Both the position numbers and the translations under genes were made by a program. Shown one piece after another: positions 16,530 through 24,519 of a stretch of 64,000 nucleotides of DNA (position 1 is the first letter of the stretch; every line of letters starts with the position of its first letter). Below the pieces are notes generated by a model. That model was not told where the DNA came from, ran no database searches, and saw only the letters and a list, made by a program, of their open reading frames with translations. This stretch comes from Allobosea sp. OK403 (lineage in GTDB: Bacteria > Pseudomonadota > Alphaproteobacteria > Rhizobiales > Beijerinckiaceae). Where the stretch lies: positions 164,796 to 228,795 of the forward strand of contig NZ_FOQV01000005.1 of assembly GCF_900113835.1 (NCBI RefSeq). The letters run 5' to 3'.

Positions 16530-18228
16530 AGATTTTGGCTCCCAGGACGCGGCGTGCGACGAGCACGAAGATGGCGGTGATGACGACCTGGATGGTCGCG
16601 AGAGCCGAGACGGGGCCGTTATCGCCCTGGGCCCAGAGCTGCAGCATGGTCGTACCGATGATCTCGGAGCCGGGCTGGAACAGGAAGACGGCCGTCACAT
16701 ACTCCTTGAAGAAGTGGATGAAGAGCAGCGCGAAGGTCGAGAACAGCGCCGGCTTGAGCAGCGGTGCGATGATCCGCGTCACCGTCGTCCACCAATCGGC
16801 GCCGGAGATGCGCGCGCCGCGGTCGAGCTCGTCGCCGATCTGGGCCAGCGCCGGCGCGATCGTGCCGAAGCCGACCGGAATGTAGCGCACCATGAAGGCG
16901 AGGATCAGGATCCAGATCGTGCCGCGGATCGCATCGAGCCCCGGCACCCAGATCACCGCATAGAAGAATCCAAGGCCGGCGATGATGCCGGGCAGCGAGC
17001 GCGGGAACAGCGCGATGTATTCGAGCGGGCGCGCGCCCTTGAACTCGGAACGGCGCGAGACCAGCGTGATGATCGCGACCAGGACGGTACCGATCACGCC
17101 TCCGATCAGCGAGATCAGCACCGAATTGCCGATCGAGCGCATATAGTTCGGTGTCTGGAAGATCAGGTCGAAATTCTTCGTCGTCAGCAGCGTCCAGAAC
17201 GGCACGAGCGGGGTCAGGAAGCTGACGCTCGCACGCATCAGCGTGCCGGCGAAGACCAGGACGATCGTGAAGAAGACATAGGCGAACACCGCCGCGAAGA
17301 CGATCCAGCGCCAGCGGCCGAGATCGAGCAGAGCGGGCCGGCTCGCCTTGCCGCGCACGGTAACGAAGCGGTTGCTGCCGACCATGAGGCGGCCCTGGAG
17401 CCAGACCAGGAAGGCGACGATCGCGAGCAGGATCAGCGCGGCGGCACCGACGATGCCGTAATCGGGCTGGACGGCGGCGTTGATGCCCTTGTCATAGAGG
17501 AAGCTGGTGATGGTCTCGATCTTGTTGGGAGCGCCGAACAAGAGCGGGATCGAGAGCATCTCGATCGCGACGACGAAGTTCAGCACGGTCGAATAGATCA
17601 GGGCCGGGCGCATCATCGGAACGGTCACGCTCCACAGCGCCCGGAACGGACCGGCTCCGACCGAACGCGCCGCCGCTTCGAGCTGCGCATCGGCCTTGCT
17701 GACGGCGCCCAGGCACATGAGATAGGCGAGCGGCGCCTGCGACAGCCCGGCGACGACGCCCATGCCGGAGAGGGAATAGAGATCCCACGGCGTCACGCCG
17801 GTCCAGCTCCGGACCGCCAGCGTGACGTAGCCCGAGGGGCCGTACATGGTGAGCCAGCCGAAGGCGATGACGAGATGGCTGACGAAGAGCGGCCAGACCA
17901 GGATCTCGCCGAGCCAGCCTTTGCCCGGCAGGTTGGTGCGCCCGATCACGACCGCGGCGAGCGCCCCGAAGACCTGGGCGAAGATGGTCGAGACAACCGC
18001 GAAGATCACCGTGTTGAGCGCGATCTCGCCGATGCCGGCCTCGGTGACCAGGCGGCCGAAATTGCCCGCGGTCAGCGTGGCCGAGGCGTCATAGAGCGGC
18101 CTGTTGAGGAAGGCTTGCATCGCGATCGGCGCGATCGGTCCGATGACGAGCAGCGTCGTCAGCGCGGCGACGCTCCAGAAGATCAGGCGCGAACGGTCGA
18201 AGCCCGTTCGCTCGAGGGCGGCATCCAT
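16522..18228 (-). CDS. ABC transporter permease, two membrane domains fused (FbpB type)
   Basis: 568 residues with about twelve hydrophobic spans in two halves. Each half has an EAA-type loop that docks the ATPase: EAARSVGAGPFRALWSVTVP in the first half and RGARISGADWWTTVTRIIAP in the second. Such double-length permeases belong to the iron(III)/2-aminoethylphosphonate class of importers. It overlaps the ATPase gene by 8 bases. A hairpin and tandem repeat separate it from the binding-protein gene upstream. The catabolic neighbours suggest an organic acid rather than iron. Confidence 0.94.
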   Translation of the reverse strand: MDAALERTGFDRSRLIFWSVAALTTLLVIGPIAPIAMQAFLNRPLYDASATLTAGNFGRLVTEAGIGEIALNTVIFAVVSTIFAQVFGALAAVVIGRTNLPGKGWLGEILVWPLFVSHLVIAFGWLTMYGPSGYVTLAVRSWTGVTPWDLYSLSGMGVVAGLSQAPLAYLMCLGAVSKADAQLEAAARSVGAGPFRALWSVTVPMMRPALIYSTVLNFVVAIEMLSIPLLFGAPNKIETITSFLYDKGINAAVQPDYGIVGAAALILLAIVAFLVWLQGRLMVGSNRFVTVRGKASRPALLDLGRWRWIVFAAVFAYVFFTIVLVFAGTLMRASVSFLTPLVPFWTLLTTKNFDLIFQTPNYMRSIGNSVLISLIGGVIGTVLVAIITLVSRRSEFKGARPLEYIALFPRSLPGIIAGLGFFYAVIWVPGLDAIRGTIWILILAFMVRYIPVGFGTIAPALAQIGDELDRGARISGADWWTTVTRIIAPLLKPALFSTFALLFIHFFKEYVTAVFLFQPGSEIIGTTMLQLWAQGDNGPVSALATIQVVITAIFVLVARRVLGAKIYG

Positions 18229-18240
18229 GATGGGGCGAAC

Positions 18241-18281
18241 CTTGTGATCGGCAACCTTGTGGTCGGCAACCTTGTGATCGG
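18241..18281. repeat. 15-bp tandem repeat, about 2.7 copies
   Basis: CTTGTGATCGGCAAC, then CTTGTGGTCGGCAAC, then the partial copy CTTGTGATCGG. It lies between the ABC binding-protein and permease genes, just before the permease start on the minus strand. Confidence 0.85.
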
Positions 18282-18289
18282 AGAGTGTG

Positions 18290-18315
18290 GCCGCAGCCGC
18301 CGGGGCGGCTGCGGC
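18290..18315 (-). terminator. GC-rich hairpin between ABC binding-protein and permease genes
   Basis: GCCGCAGCCGCC pairs with GGCGGCTGCGGC across a two-base centre. Strong stems after the binding-protein gene are common in ABC operons, where they protect or terminate the upstream transcript so that binding protein is made in excess. That role is inferred. Confidence 0.55.
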
Positions 18316-18333
18316 TGCGGCGTGCGGACGGCC

Positions 18334-19443
18334 TCAGCGGCCCTGCATGGCGGCGTTCCATTTCTCGACGAAGGGCTTGGCTTGCTCGATCAGCGCCTTG
18401 TCGAAGCCGACGACGATCATGTTCTTCTCGCCGACCTTCTGGGCGATGCCCTGATAGGTGTAGCGGACCTCGCTCTCCGCCACGTCCTCGCGATAGGGCA
18501 CGAGTCCGCCCTTGCCGAGCAGGGTCTGGCCCTTGTTGCTGAGCAGGAAATCGAGAAACAGCTTGGCGGAATTGATGTTGGCCGCCTGCTTTGGAATGCC
18601 CATGCCGCGCAGCATCACCGGCGTGCCGTCATCGGGGAAGGCGAAGCCGAGGATCTTGCCGCCCGGCTCGTCGAGGCGCGGGAAGATGGTGATGCCGGAG
18701 ACCGCGATGCCGACGACATATTCGCCCGCCGCGATCTTCTCGTTCATCGGCCCGCCCGAGACCTCGCCGCGGATCATCGGCCCGATCGCGCGCAAGGCCG
18801 TCCAACCGGCATCGCCCTTCTCGTGCAAGGTCTGCCACCAGGCCGCAAGGCCGAAGGAATTGCGCGCCGCATCATAGGTGGTGATCCGGCCCTTATAGGT
18901 TCCGGGATCGGCTGCGGCCATCTTGGCGAGCGAGGCGAGGCCGGTTGGCCGCTGGCCCTCCTTCAGAAGGACCGTGTTGTAGGTCAGCACCAGCGGATCG
19001 GACGAGGCCACGAACACGCCGGGATAGGGCTTGCCGAAGGCGGGCACCTTCTCGGCCTCGGGGCTCCTGTAGTCGAGCATGCGCCCGTCCAGGCCATAGG
19101 CGGCCCAGCGGTCATTGGCGCCGGAGATCAGCAGATCGGCCGTGCGCGCGCCGCTGCCGGCTTCGGCCTCCCAGCGCGAATGCACGGTGCCCGAGCCGAG
19201 ATCGAGCGTCTCGACCTTGATCCAGGGATAGACCTGGCGGAAGCCGTCGAGCACCGGCTTCCAGTTGTTGTTCGCCATGTTGGAATAGATGACGAGCCCG
19301 TTTTCCTTGCGCGATGCCTCGATCGTCGCGCCGTAATCGGCGGGATAATAGCTCGGCGTGGCGGGCGCCTGCGCCAGGCCGATGCCGGGCGAGGCCACTA
19401 GCGCGGCGGCAGCGAGCAAACTAGTCAGAAGGCCCTTGATCAC
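18334..19443 (-). CDS. ABC transporter extracellular substrate-binding protein (iron-type family)
   Basis: 369 residues from a GTG start at 19443, chosen because GGGAGAAA lies just upstream and a clean Sec signal follows (IKGLLTSLLAAAALVASPGIG, cleavage near AQA). The mature protein has the AfuA/FbpA-like pattern ENGLVIYSNMANNNWKPVL, DLLISGANDRW and PGVFVASSDPLVLTYN, and the late GKGGLVPYREDV. The typical iron-binding Tyr pair is not evident to me, and the operon is catabolic, so an organic ligand is more likely than ferric iron. The start overlaps the IclR gene by 23 bases. Confidence 0.9.
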   Translation of the reverse strand: MIKGLLTSLLAAAALVASPGIGLAQAPATPSYYPADYGATIEASRKENGLVIYSNMANNNWKPVLDGFRQVYPWIKVETLDLGSGTVHSRWEAEAGSGARTADLLISGANDRWAAYGLDGRMLDYRSPEAEKVPAFGKPYPGVFVASSDPLVLTYNTVLLKEGQRPTGLASLAKMAAADPGTYKGRITTYDAARNSFGLAAWWQTLHEKGDAGWTALRAIGPMIRGEVSGGPMNEKIAAGEYVVGIAVSGITIFPRLDEPGGKILGFAFPDDGTPVMLRGMGIPKQAANINSAKLFLDFLLSNKGQTLLGKGGLVPYREDVAESEVRYTYQGIAQKVGEKNMIVVGFDKALIEQAKPFVEKWNAAMQGR

Positions 19444-20212
19444 GGTCGTTTCTCCCTGTGGTTTTCGCAAAGAACGCCGAGCGCTTCGCAAGCTCGTGGC
19501 TTGCCTGCGCGGCGGCGGCGATGGTCAGCGCCTTCAGGCGCTCTTGGTCTTGCGCGATCCGCTCACGCGGTCCCGAGATGTTGAGGGCGGCGACGACCCT
19601 GCCGTCCTGCGACAGGATCGGCGCCGCGATTCCGGCTGCGCCTTCGACGACGCCCTTGAGATTGACGAAGGCGCCGTCGCGCCTGGCGGCTTCGACATGC
19701 GCCCGCACGGTGGCCGCCGTCGCCTCATCGAGCCCGGCGAGATAGGCCTCGCGCTCGCCTTGGCTCATCCCCGCCAGCAGGACGATGCCGCTGGCGACCT
19801 CGTGCAGGGTGCGCGCATGCGAGATATCCCGGTCGTAGCGGATCTCGCGCAGGGGCAGGAGCTTGTTGAGGTAACGGATCTTGCCTTCGGTCAGGATGGC
19901 GATGAAGCCCGACTCGCGGGCAGCATCGACGGCTTCGCGCAGGACGGGTTCGACGACCCGCAGGATCGTGCCCCAGCCCTGCTGCCCGGGAGAAGGCTCG
20001 CCCGGCAGGCGGATGAGCACATAAAGCCCGTCGGGCTGCCGCAGGACATAGCCGGCCGAAACCAGCGAGCGCAGCAGCAGCAGCGCACTGCTCTTGGGCA
20101 CCGCCATCGCCTGCGTGATCTCGGCAAGCGTCGCCGGCTCGTAGCGGCGCGCCAGCCATTCGATGAATTCGAGGATGCGCTCAGCGCCTCGCCCACTCAT
20201 CTGTCGCCTCAT
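19421..20212 (-). CDS. IclR family transcriptional regulator
   Basis: 263 residues. Winged helix at 1-75 (AERILEFIEWLARRYEPATLAEITQAM, KSSALLLLRSLVSAGYV), then the IclR effector domain with HARTLHEVASGIVLLAG, FVNLKGVVEGAAGIAAPIL and ALNISGPRERI. These regulators often sense aromatic or carboxylic acids. It is the first gene of the operon and overlaps the ABC binding protein, so it probably controls its own operon. A start at residue 5 (MSGRGAERI) is equally possible. Confidence 0.93.
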   Translation of the reverse strand: MRRQMSGRGAERILEFIEWLARRYEPATLAEITQAMAVPKSSALLLLRSLVSAGYVLRQPDGLYVLIRLPGEPSPGQQGWGTILRVVEPVLREAVDAARESGFIAILTEGKIRYLNKLLPLREIRYDRDISHARTLHEVASGIVLLAGMSQGEREAYLAGLDEATAATVRAHVEAARRDGAFVNLKGVVEGAAGIAAPILSQDGRVVAALNISGPRERIAQDQERLKALTIAAAAQASHELAKRSAFFAKTTGRNDRDQGPSD

Positions 20213-20441
20213 CCCGTCGTTCAGTATTTTGAACGTGTTTTATTTTATGAATGAGCCATAGCGCCCGAGCGCCCGGGCTGTCAAACCGCGCAAGGTTGGA
20301 ATCGCCTCGGTTGCCGGTGTGGAGCAGGACATCTTCGCGGCTTTTTAGTCCCGGTTATGGGAACGCGGATGATCGTGCTGAGCCCTGAGCGCGGCCCATG
20401 GCGGTGTCAAAGGCATGCATGGCAGCGAGTAACGCTCTAGA

Positions 20442-20458
20442 CGAGACGTATCGTCTCG
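20442..20458. promoter_or_regulatory. Palindromic operator in front of the TetR gene
   Basis: CGAGACG-TAT-CGTCTCG is a perfect 7-bp inverted repeat with a 3-bp centre, 14 bases before the ATG at 20473. Size and position fit an autoregulatory TetR site. It could also act on the divergent IclR operon, whose start is 230 bases away. Confidence 0.65.
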
Positions 20459-20472
20459 CATAGCGTTGGCAC

Positions 20473-21102
20473 ATGAGCTCCGCCACGATCACCGCTCCCC
20501 GCCGATCGGCGCAGTCCCATGAGGCCGTGCTTGCGGCCGCCGCCGACATCGCCGGCCGGCGCGGCTACGGCCATGCAGGGATCGAGGACATCGCCGCGCA
20601 GGCCGGCGTCGGCAAGCAGACGATCTATCGCTGGTGGCCCAACAAGGCCGCGCTCTTCATCGAGGTCTATGGCCGGCTCGTTCCCACCGGCCTTGGGGCC
20701 GAGAATGCGGGCAGCCTGGCCAGCGATCTGACGAGGCTCCTGCAGCGATTATCGGAGCTTTATGCGGACACGCCCGCCGGCAACATCCTCTCGGGGCTGA
20801 TCGCCGAGGCCCAGGCGGATCCCGGTCTCGCCAGCCAGTTGCACGACGCCTATGTCGCGCCGCGCCGGGAGATTCTGCGCTCCATCCTGAAGCGAGCCGC
20901 TGTGCGCGGGGAAATCGCCTTTCCCGACAACGCGGACTTCATCATCGACCTGTTCTCGGGCGCCGTCTGGTTCCGAATCCTGCTCGGCACGCGCCGTCTG
21001 GACCCGGCATTCATACAACAGCTCGTCGACGCGCTGCTGCGCATGGTCCAGGGCGCTGAGCCTGCCATGGCGATGCCCGCGGACATCCTGGCGAAGGATT
21101 GA
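20473..21102 (+). CDS. TetR/AcrR family transcriptional regulator
   Basis: 209 residues. N-terminal helix-turn-helix: AVLAAAADIAGRRGYGHAGIEDIAAQAGVGKQTIYRWWPNKAALF, a very typical TetR signature, followed by a helical ligand domain resembling TetR_C_11 types (DTPAGNILSGLIAEAQADP). The palindrome at 20442-20458 is its likely operator. An AraC gene follows 18 bases downstream on the same strand, so the two regulators are probably one transcript. Target genes may be the MFS/deacylase set on the opposite strand. Confidence 0.94.
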   Translation: MSSATITAPRRSAQSHEAVLAAAADIAGRRGYGHAGIEDIAAQAGVGKQTIYRWWPNKAALFIEVYGRLVPTGLGAENAGSLASDLTRLLQRLSELYADTPAGNILSGLIAEAQADPGLASQLHDAYVAPRREILRSILKRAAVRGEIAFPDNADFIIDLFSGAVWFRILLGTRRLDPAFIQQLVDALLRMVQGAEPAMAMPADILAKD

Positions 21103-21120
21103 TCAAGGAGGGTTTTTGCC

Positions 21121-21951
21121 ATGGCGCGCATCGATCCACTCAATGTGGCCCACTACTGGCGGGACCACCGCCTGGATGGCCTGAGCCTGATGCGTGCCGA
21201 CTTCCAGACCCAGCACTATGCCCCGCATCGCCACGAGGCTTTCGTCATTGCCGCGACCGAGTTCGGCGGCTCCGTCGTCAGGAGCAGGGGGCTCGTCGAG
21301 CAGGCTAACGCCTCAACCTTGCTGGCCTTCAACCCCGCCGAGCCGCATTCGGGCGGCATGGGAGCGAGCCGGAGATGGCGCTACCGCTCGCTTTATCTCG
21401 AGCAAGCCGCGATCGATGAGGTGGCGCGGGGGCTCGGCATCGATGCGGTGCCCTATTTCACCCGGAACCTGTTTGCCGATCTCGACCTCATCTCGCGCTT
21501 CCTCCTGTTGCACGGTGTGCTCCAGGATGGGCGCGACGTGCTCCAGGCCAATGAGCTGATGATCTCGACATTCGCGATGCTGTTCGCGCGCTATGGCAGC
21601 GGCGGCGGCCGCATCGAGCCCGCGCCCCGCGATCGCGTCAGGCTGAAGACGGCCCTCGAGATGATCCGGGCGCGGCTGAACGAGGCTCTGTCCCTGTCTG
21701 ACCTCAGCCAGGTGCTGGCGCTGACCCAGTATCAGGTCATCAGCCTGTTCAAGCGGACGACGGGGCTGACGCCCCATGTCTATGTCACGCAGCTTCGCCT
21801 GGACGTGGCTTGCCGCCGCCTCGCCCAAGGCGCTGGCATCGCCGATGTCGCGGTCGATTGCGGTTTCTACGATCAGAGCGCCCTGACCAGGCACTTCAAG
21901 CGCTGCTACGGCCTGACCCCGCTGCAATTCGCCACTGCCGCCCGCAGCTGA
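21121..21951 (+). CDS. AraC family transcriptional regulator
   Basis: 276 residues. An N-terminal cupin-like sensor (PHRHEAFVIAATEFGG, LAFNPAEPHSG) is followed by two AraC helix-turn-helix units in the last 100 residues: LSLSDLSQVLALTQYQVISLF and IADVAVDCGFYDQSALTRHF, with GLTPLQF at the end. A perfect AAGGAGG lies 9 bases before the ATG. It follows the TetR gene closely, and a bidirectional terminator separates it from the convergent MFS gene. Its inducer is unknown; amino-acid exporter regulators often have this arrangement. Confidence 0.94.
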   Translation: MARIDPLNVAHYWRDHRLDGLSLMRADFQTQHYAPHRHEAFVIAATEFGGSVVRSRGLVEQANASTLLAFNPAEPHSGGMGASRRWRYRSLYLEQAAIDEVARGLGIDAVPYFTRNLFADLDLISRFLLLHGVLQDGRDVLQANELMISTFAMLFARYGSGGGRIEPAPRDRVRLKTALEMIRARLNEALSLSDLSQVLALTQYQVISLFKRTTGLTPHVYVTQLRLDVACRRLAQGAGIADVAVDCGFYDQSALTRHFKRCYGLTPLQFATAARS

Positions 21952-21953
21952 AT

Positions 21954-21980
21954 GGGCCGGGGAGCTATCGCCCCCGGCCC
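21954..21980. terminator. Bidirectional hairpin terminator
   Basis: GGGCCGGGG pairs with CCCCGGCCC around a 9-base loop between the convergent AraC and MFS genes. It starts 3 bases after the AraC stop. Confidence 0.65.
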
Positions 21981-21988
21981 TTGAGCAA

Positions 21989-23356
21989 TCAGCCTTCGCG
22001 ACCGGCCGGAGCCAGGATCGGATCGGGCATCCCGCGGCTTTCGGAGGCTCCGCGCGGGCGGCCATGCAGCGCCAGGATGATCGCGGCACTGAACGCCACC
22101 GCCGCAGTCACATACCAGGCCGGCGACAGGCCGTTGCCGGTCCTGGCGATGAGCCAGGTCGCGATGAACGGCGCAAAACCGCCGAATATCGTGACGGCGA
22201 GATTGTAGGCGATCGAGGTGCCCGTCGAACGGATCTCCGCCGGGCATATTTCCGCGATCGCGGCCGGCGCGGTTCCGGTGAAGGCCGCGATCAGGGTCGC
22301 GAAGACGATCTGGAAGGCGAGCAGCGACCATAGCGTCGGCGACGCGCTGAGGAGCGCGAGCAAGGGATAGGTCAGAACCACGATGGCCAGCGCCGGACCG
22401 ACCAGAAGCGGGCGGCGGCCGATGCGGTCCGACAAGGCGCCGAAGACCGGCGCCAGCACGAGCAGCACGACCAGGCTGACCGCATTGGCCAGGAAGGTCG
22501 TGCTCTGCGGCAGGTGAAGCTGGCGCACCGCATAGGTCGGCATGTAGATCAGGAAGAAATAGGTGCAGACGGTCCAGGTGATCGTGATGCCGAAGCCGGT
22601 GGCGATGCTGCGTTTATGGAAGCGCAGCGCCTCGCTCAGCGGCGAGCCGGGCAATTTGGCGGCGGCTTGCGTGAACTCCTCGGCTTCCTCGGTCTGCGCG
22701 CGGATATAGAAGCCGACGGGGCCGATCAGCAGGCCGAGCAGGAAGGGGATGCGCCAGCCCCAGCTCTCCAGCGCCTCCTGGGAGAGCAGGCCGGTGATGG
22801 CGGCGCCCAAGAGCGAGCCGAGCAGCAGGGCGCAGGCCTGGCTGGCCTGCTGCCAGCTCGCGAAGAAGCCGCGGCGACCGGGCGGTGCGTGCTCGACCAG
22901 GAAAGCCGTCGCGGCGCCGATTTCGCCCCCGGCCGAGAAGCCCTGGATCAGGCGCGCGAGCACGATGATGGCGGGAGCCCAGGCGCCGATGCTGGCATAG
23001 GTCGGCGCGAAACCGATCATAGCGGTGCCCAGCGCCATCAGCAGGATCGTCACCGACAGCGCGAATTTGCGCCCCCTGCTATCGGCCATGCTGCCGAGCA
23101 CGATGGCGCCGACGGGCCGCATGAAGAAGCCGACGCCGAAGGTCGCGACCGTGAGAAGCAGTGACACCGTCTCGTCGCCAGTGGGAAAGAAAAGCCGCGA
23201 GATGATGATCGCGAAGAAGCCATAGACCGCGAAGTCATAGGTTTCGAGCATATTGCCGATCGTCGCCGCGATGATGGCGCGACGGGATTTGGCGCGCATG
23301 GTCGCCGATACCGGCCCGGACTGCCCGAGGCCTGCTTGCATCTGTTCTGCCGACAT
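21989..23356 (-). CDS. MFS transporter, metabolite:H+ symporter type
   Basis: About 455 residues from the ATG at 23356 (MSAEQMQ), which has AAGGGGAT upstream; the frame is open to 23476 but that part covers a tandem repeat. Twelve membrane spans are expected. Family marks are GSMADSRGRKFALS in loop 2-3, RLIQGFSAGGEIGAA in helix 4 to 5, and DRIGRRPLLVG in loop 8-9, as in the ProP/ShiA/KgtP group that imports small acids or betaines. It lies downstream of an ArgE-like deacylase gene on the same strand, suggesting import of that enzyme's substrate. Confidence 0.92.
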   Translation of the reverse strand: MSAEQMQAGLGQSGPVSATMRAKSRRAIIAATIGNMLETYDFAVYGFFAIIISRLFFPTGDETVSLLLTVATFGVGFFMRPVGAIVLGSMADSRGRKFALSVTILLMALGTAMIGFAPTYASIGAWAPAIIVLARLIQGFSAGGEIGAATAFLVEHAPPGRRGFFASWQQASQACALLLGSLLGAAITGLLSQEALESWGWRIPFLLGLLIGPVGFYIRAQTEEAEEFTQAAAKLPGSPLSEALRFHKRSIATGFGITITWTVCTYFFLIYMPTYAVRQLHLPQSTTFLANAVSLVVLLVLAPVFGALSDRIGRRPLLVGPALAIVVLTYPLLALLSASPTLWSLLAFQIVFATLIAAFTGTAPAAIAEICPAEIRSTGTSIAYNLAVTIFGGFAPFIATWLIARTGNGLSPAWYVTAAVAFSAAIILALHGRPRGASESRGMPDPILAPAGREG

Positions 23357-23367
23357 GAAGATCCCCT

Positions 23368-23409
23368 TGTTTTTGTGTTGCCTTAAGCTGTTTTTGTGTT
23401 GCCTTAGGC
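23368..23409. repeat. 21-bp tandem duplication before the MFS gene
   Basis: TGTTTTTGTGTTGCCTTAAGC is followed directly by TGTTTTTGTGTTGCCTTAGGC (one mismatch). The second copy contains the TAA stop of the ArgE-like gene on the minus strand, and the first lies in the leader of the MFS gene. Confidence 0.85.
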
Positions 23410-24519
23410 CTCGGCCCATTGCGTCGTGCGAGCGAGGAAGCGGGTCGCTTCCTCCAGCTGTTCCGCCGCGATCCATTCATCCGCCTGATGCGCTTGCTCG
23501 ATCGAGCCCGGGCCGCAAACGACCGTCGGGATGCCCGCCGCCTGGAAGAAGCCGGCCTCGGTTCCAAAGGGCAGCTCCAGCAGCGGCAAGGCGCCGCCGA
23601 GCTCCTGCGCGATCGCGAGCGCCGGATTGTCCGCCTCCGGCCGCAGCGGCGGGATCGTCACGGTTTCCCGGATTTCAGGCGGCAGGCCCGGCGGCGCCGC
23701 GCGCGCGATGAACGCCTCGGTCGTGCTCCTCAATGCGGCGATGTCGGCGCTCGCAGCCGGCCTTATCTCCCAGAGGACCTCGCAGCGGCCCGGCACGATG
23801 TTGATGCCGGTCCCGCCGGAGATCTGACCGACATTGAACGTCGTCCGGTCGTCGCCCGCGGCGTCGTGAGCCCCGTGCCCGTCGAGAAGGCCGACGAACC
23901 GCGACGCGGCCGCGATGGCGCTCACTCCCTTGCCGGGATTGCCGGAATGCACGGCATGGCCGTGGAAAATCGTCCGGAAGCCGAGATAGCCGCGATGGCG
24001 ATCGCCGATGCGCATGCCCGTGGGTTCGCCGACCACGACGAGGGCCGGCCTGGACAGGTTCGCGACGAGATCGGTGATGAGCCCCGGCACGCCGAAGCAG
24101 CCGATCTCCTCATCATAGCTCAAGGCCAGGTGAACCGGGCGCTTCAATCGCGCCTGCCCCCATTGCGGCGCGAAAGCCAGGCAGCAGGCGACGAAGCCCT
24201 TCATGTCGGTCGCGCCGCGCCCGTAGAAGCGGCCGTCGCGCGGCGTCAATTCGAAAGGGTTGCTGCTCCAGCTCTGGCCGTCGACTGGCACCGTATCGGT
24301 ATGGGCGGAGAGCACGATCCCACCAGGCACATCCGGACCGAAGCTGGCGAGCAGATTGGCCTTGGCGCCGCCGGCATCATGCGTGAGCCGGATCCTGGCG
24401 CCGGCCGTTTCGAGCAGGGCCGCCGCCCAGCCCACGAGCTCCAGATTGGAGTTGCGGGAGGTCGTGTCGAAGGCGACGAGGCGATGGAGCAAAGCGGCGG
24501 GCGTCATCGGGTCGCTCAT
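23404..24519 (-). CDS. ArgE-like M20 deacylase, second paralogue
   Basis: 371 residues with the same M20 pattern as the gene at 1281: SAHTDTVPVDGQSW, GRGATDMKGFVACC, LSYDEEIGCFG, GEPTGMRIGDRHRG and FGTEAGFFQAAG. Annotated relatives are called acetylornithine deacetylase, but this copy lies with a Leu-type amino-acid dehydrogenase (4-base ATGA overlap) and two transporters, not with arg genes. I infer that it hydrolyses an N-acyl amino acid other than acetylornithine. Confidence 0.85.
   Translation of the reverse strand: MSDPMTPAALLHRLVAFDTTSRNSNLELVGWAAALLETAGARIRLTHDAGGAKANLLASFGPDVPGGIVLSAHTDTVPVDGQSWSSNPFELTPRDGRFYGRGATDMKGFVACCLAFAPQWGQARLKRPVHLALSYDEEIGCFGVPGLITDLVANLSRPALVVVGEPTGMRIGDRHRGYLGFRTIFHGHAVHSGNPGKGVSAIAAASRFVGLLDGHGAHDAAGDDRTTFNVGQISGGTGINIVPGRCEVLWEIRPAASADIAALRSTTEAFIARAAPPGLPPEIRETVTIPPLRPEADNPALAIAQELGGALPLLELPFGTEAGFFQAAGIPTVVCGPGSIEQAHQADEWIAAEQLEEATRFLARTTQWAEA

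Noticed and set aside
16498..19401. 967-residue frame on the plus strand
   Set aside because: Antisense to the ABC permease and binding-protein genes, which have clear domains; the translation is Asp/Arg/His-rich with no motif, typical of a GC-rich shadow.
18334..19443. Ferric-iron binding protein
   Set aside because: Family resemblance only; the Tyr pair used for iron was not evident and the operon is catabolic.
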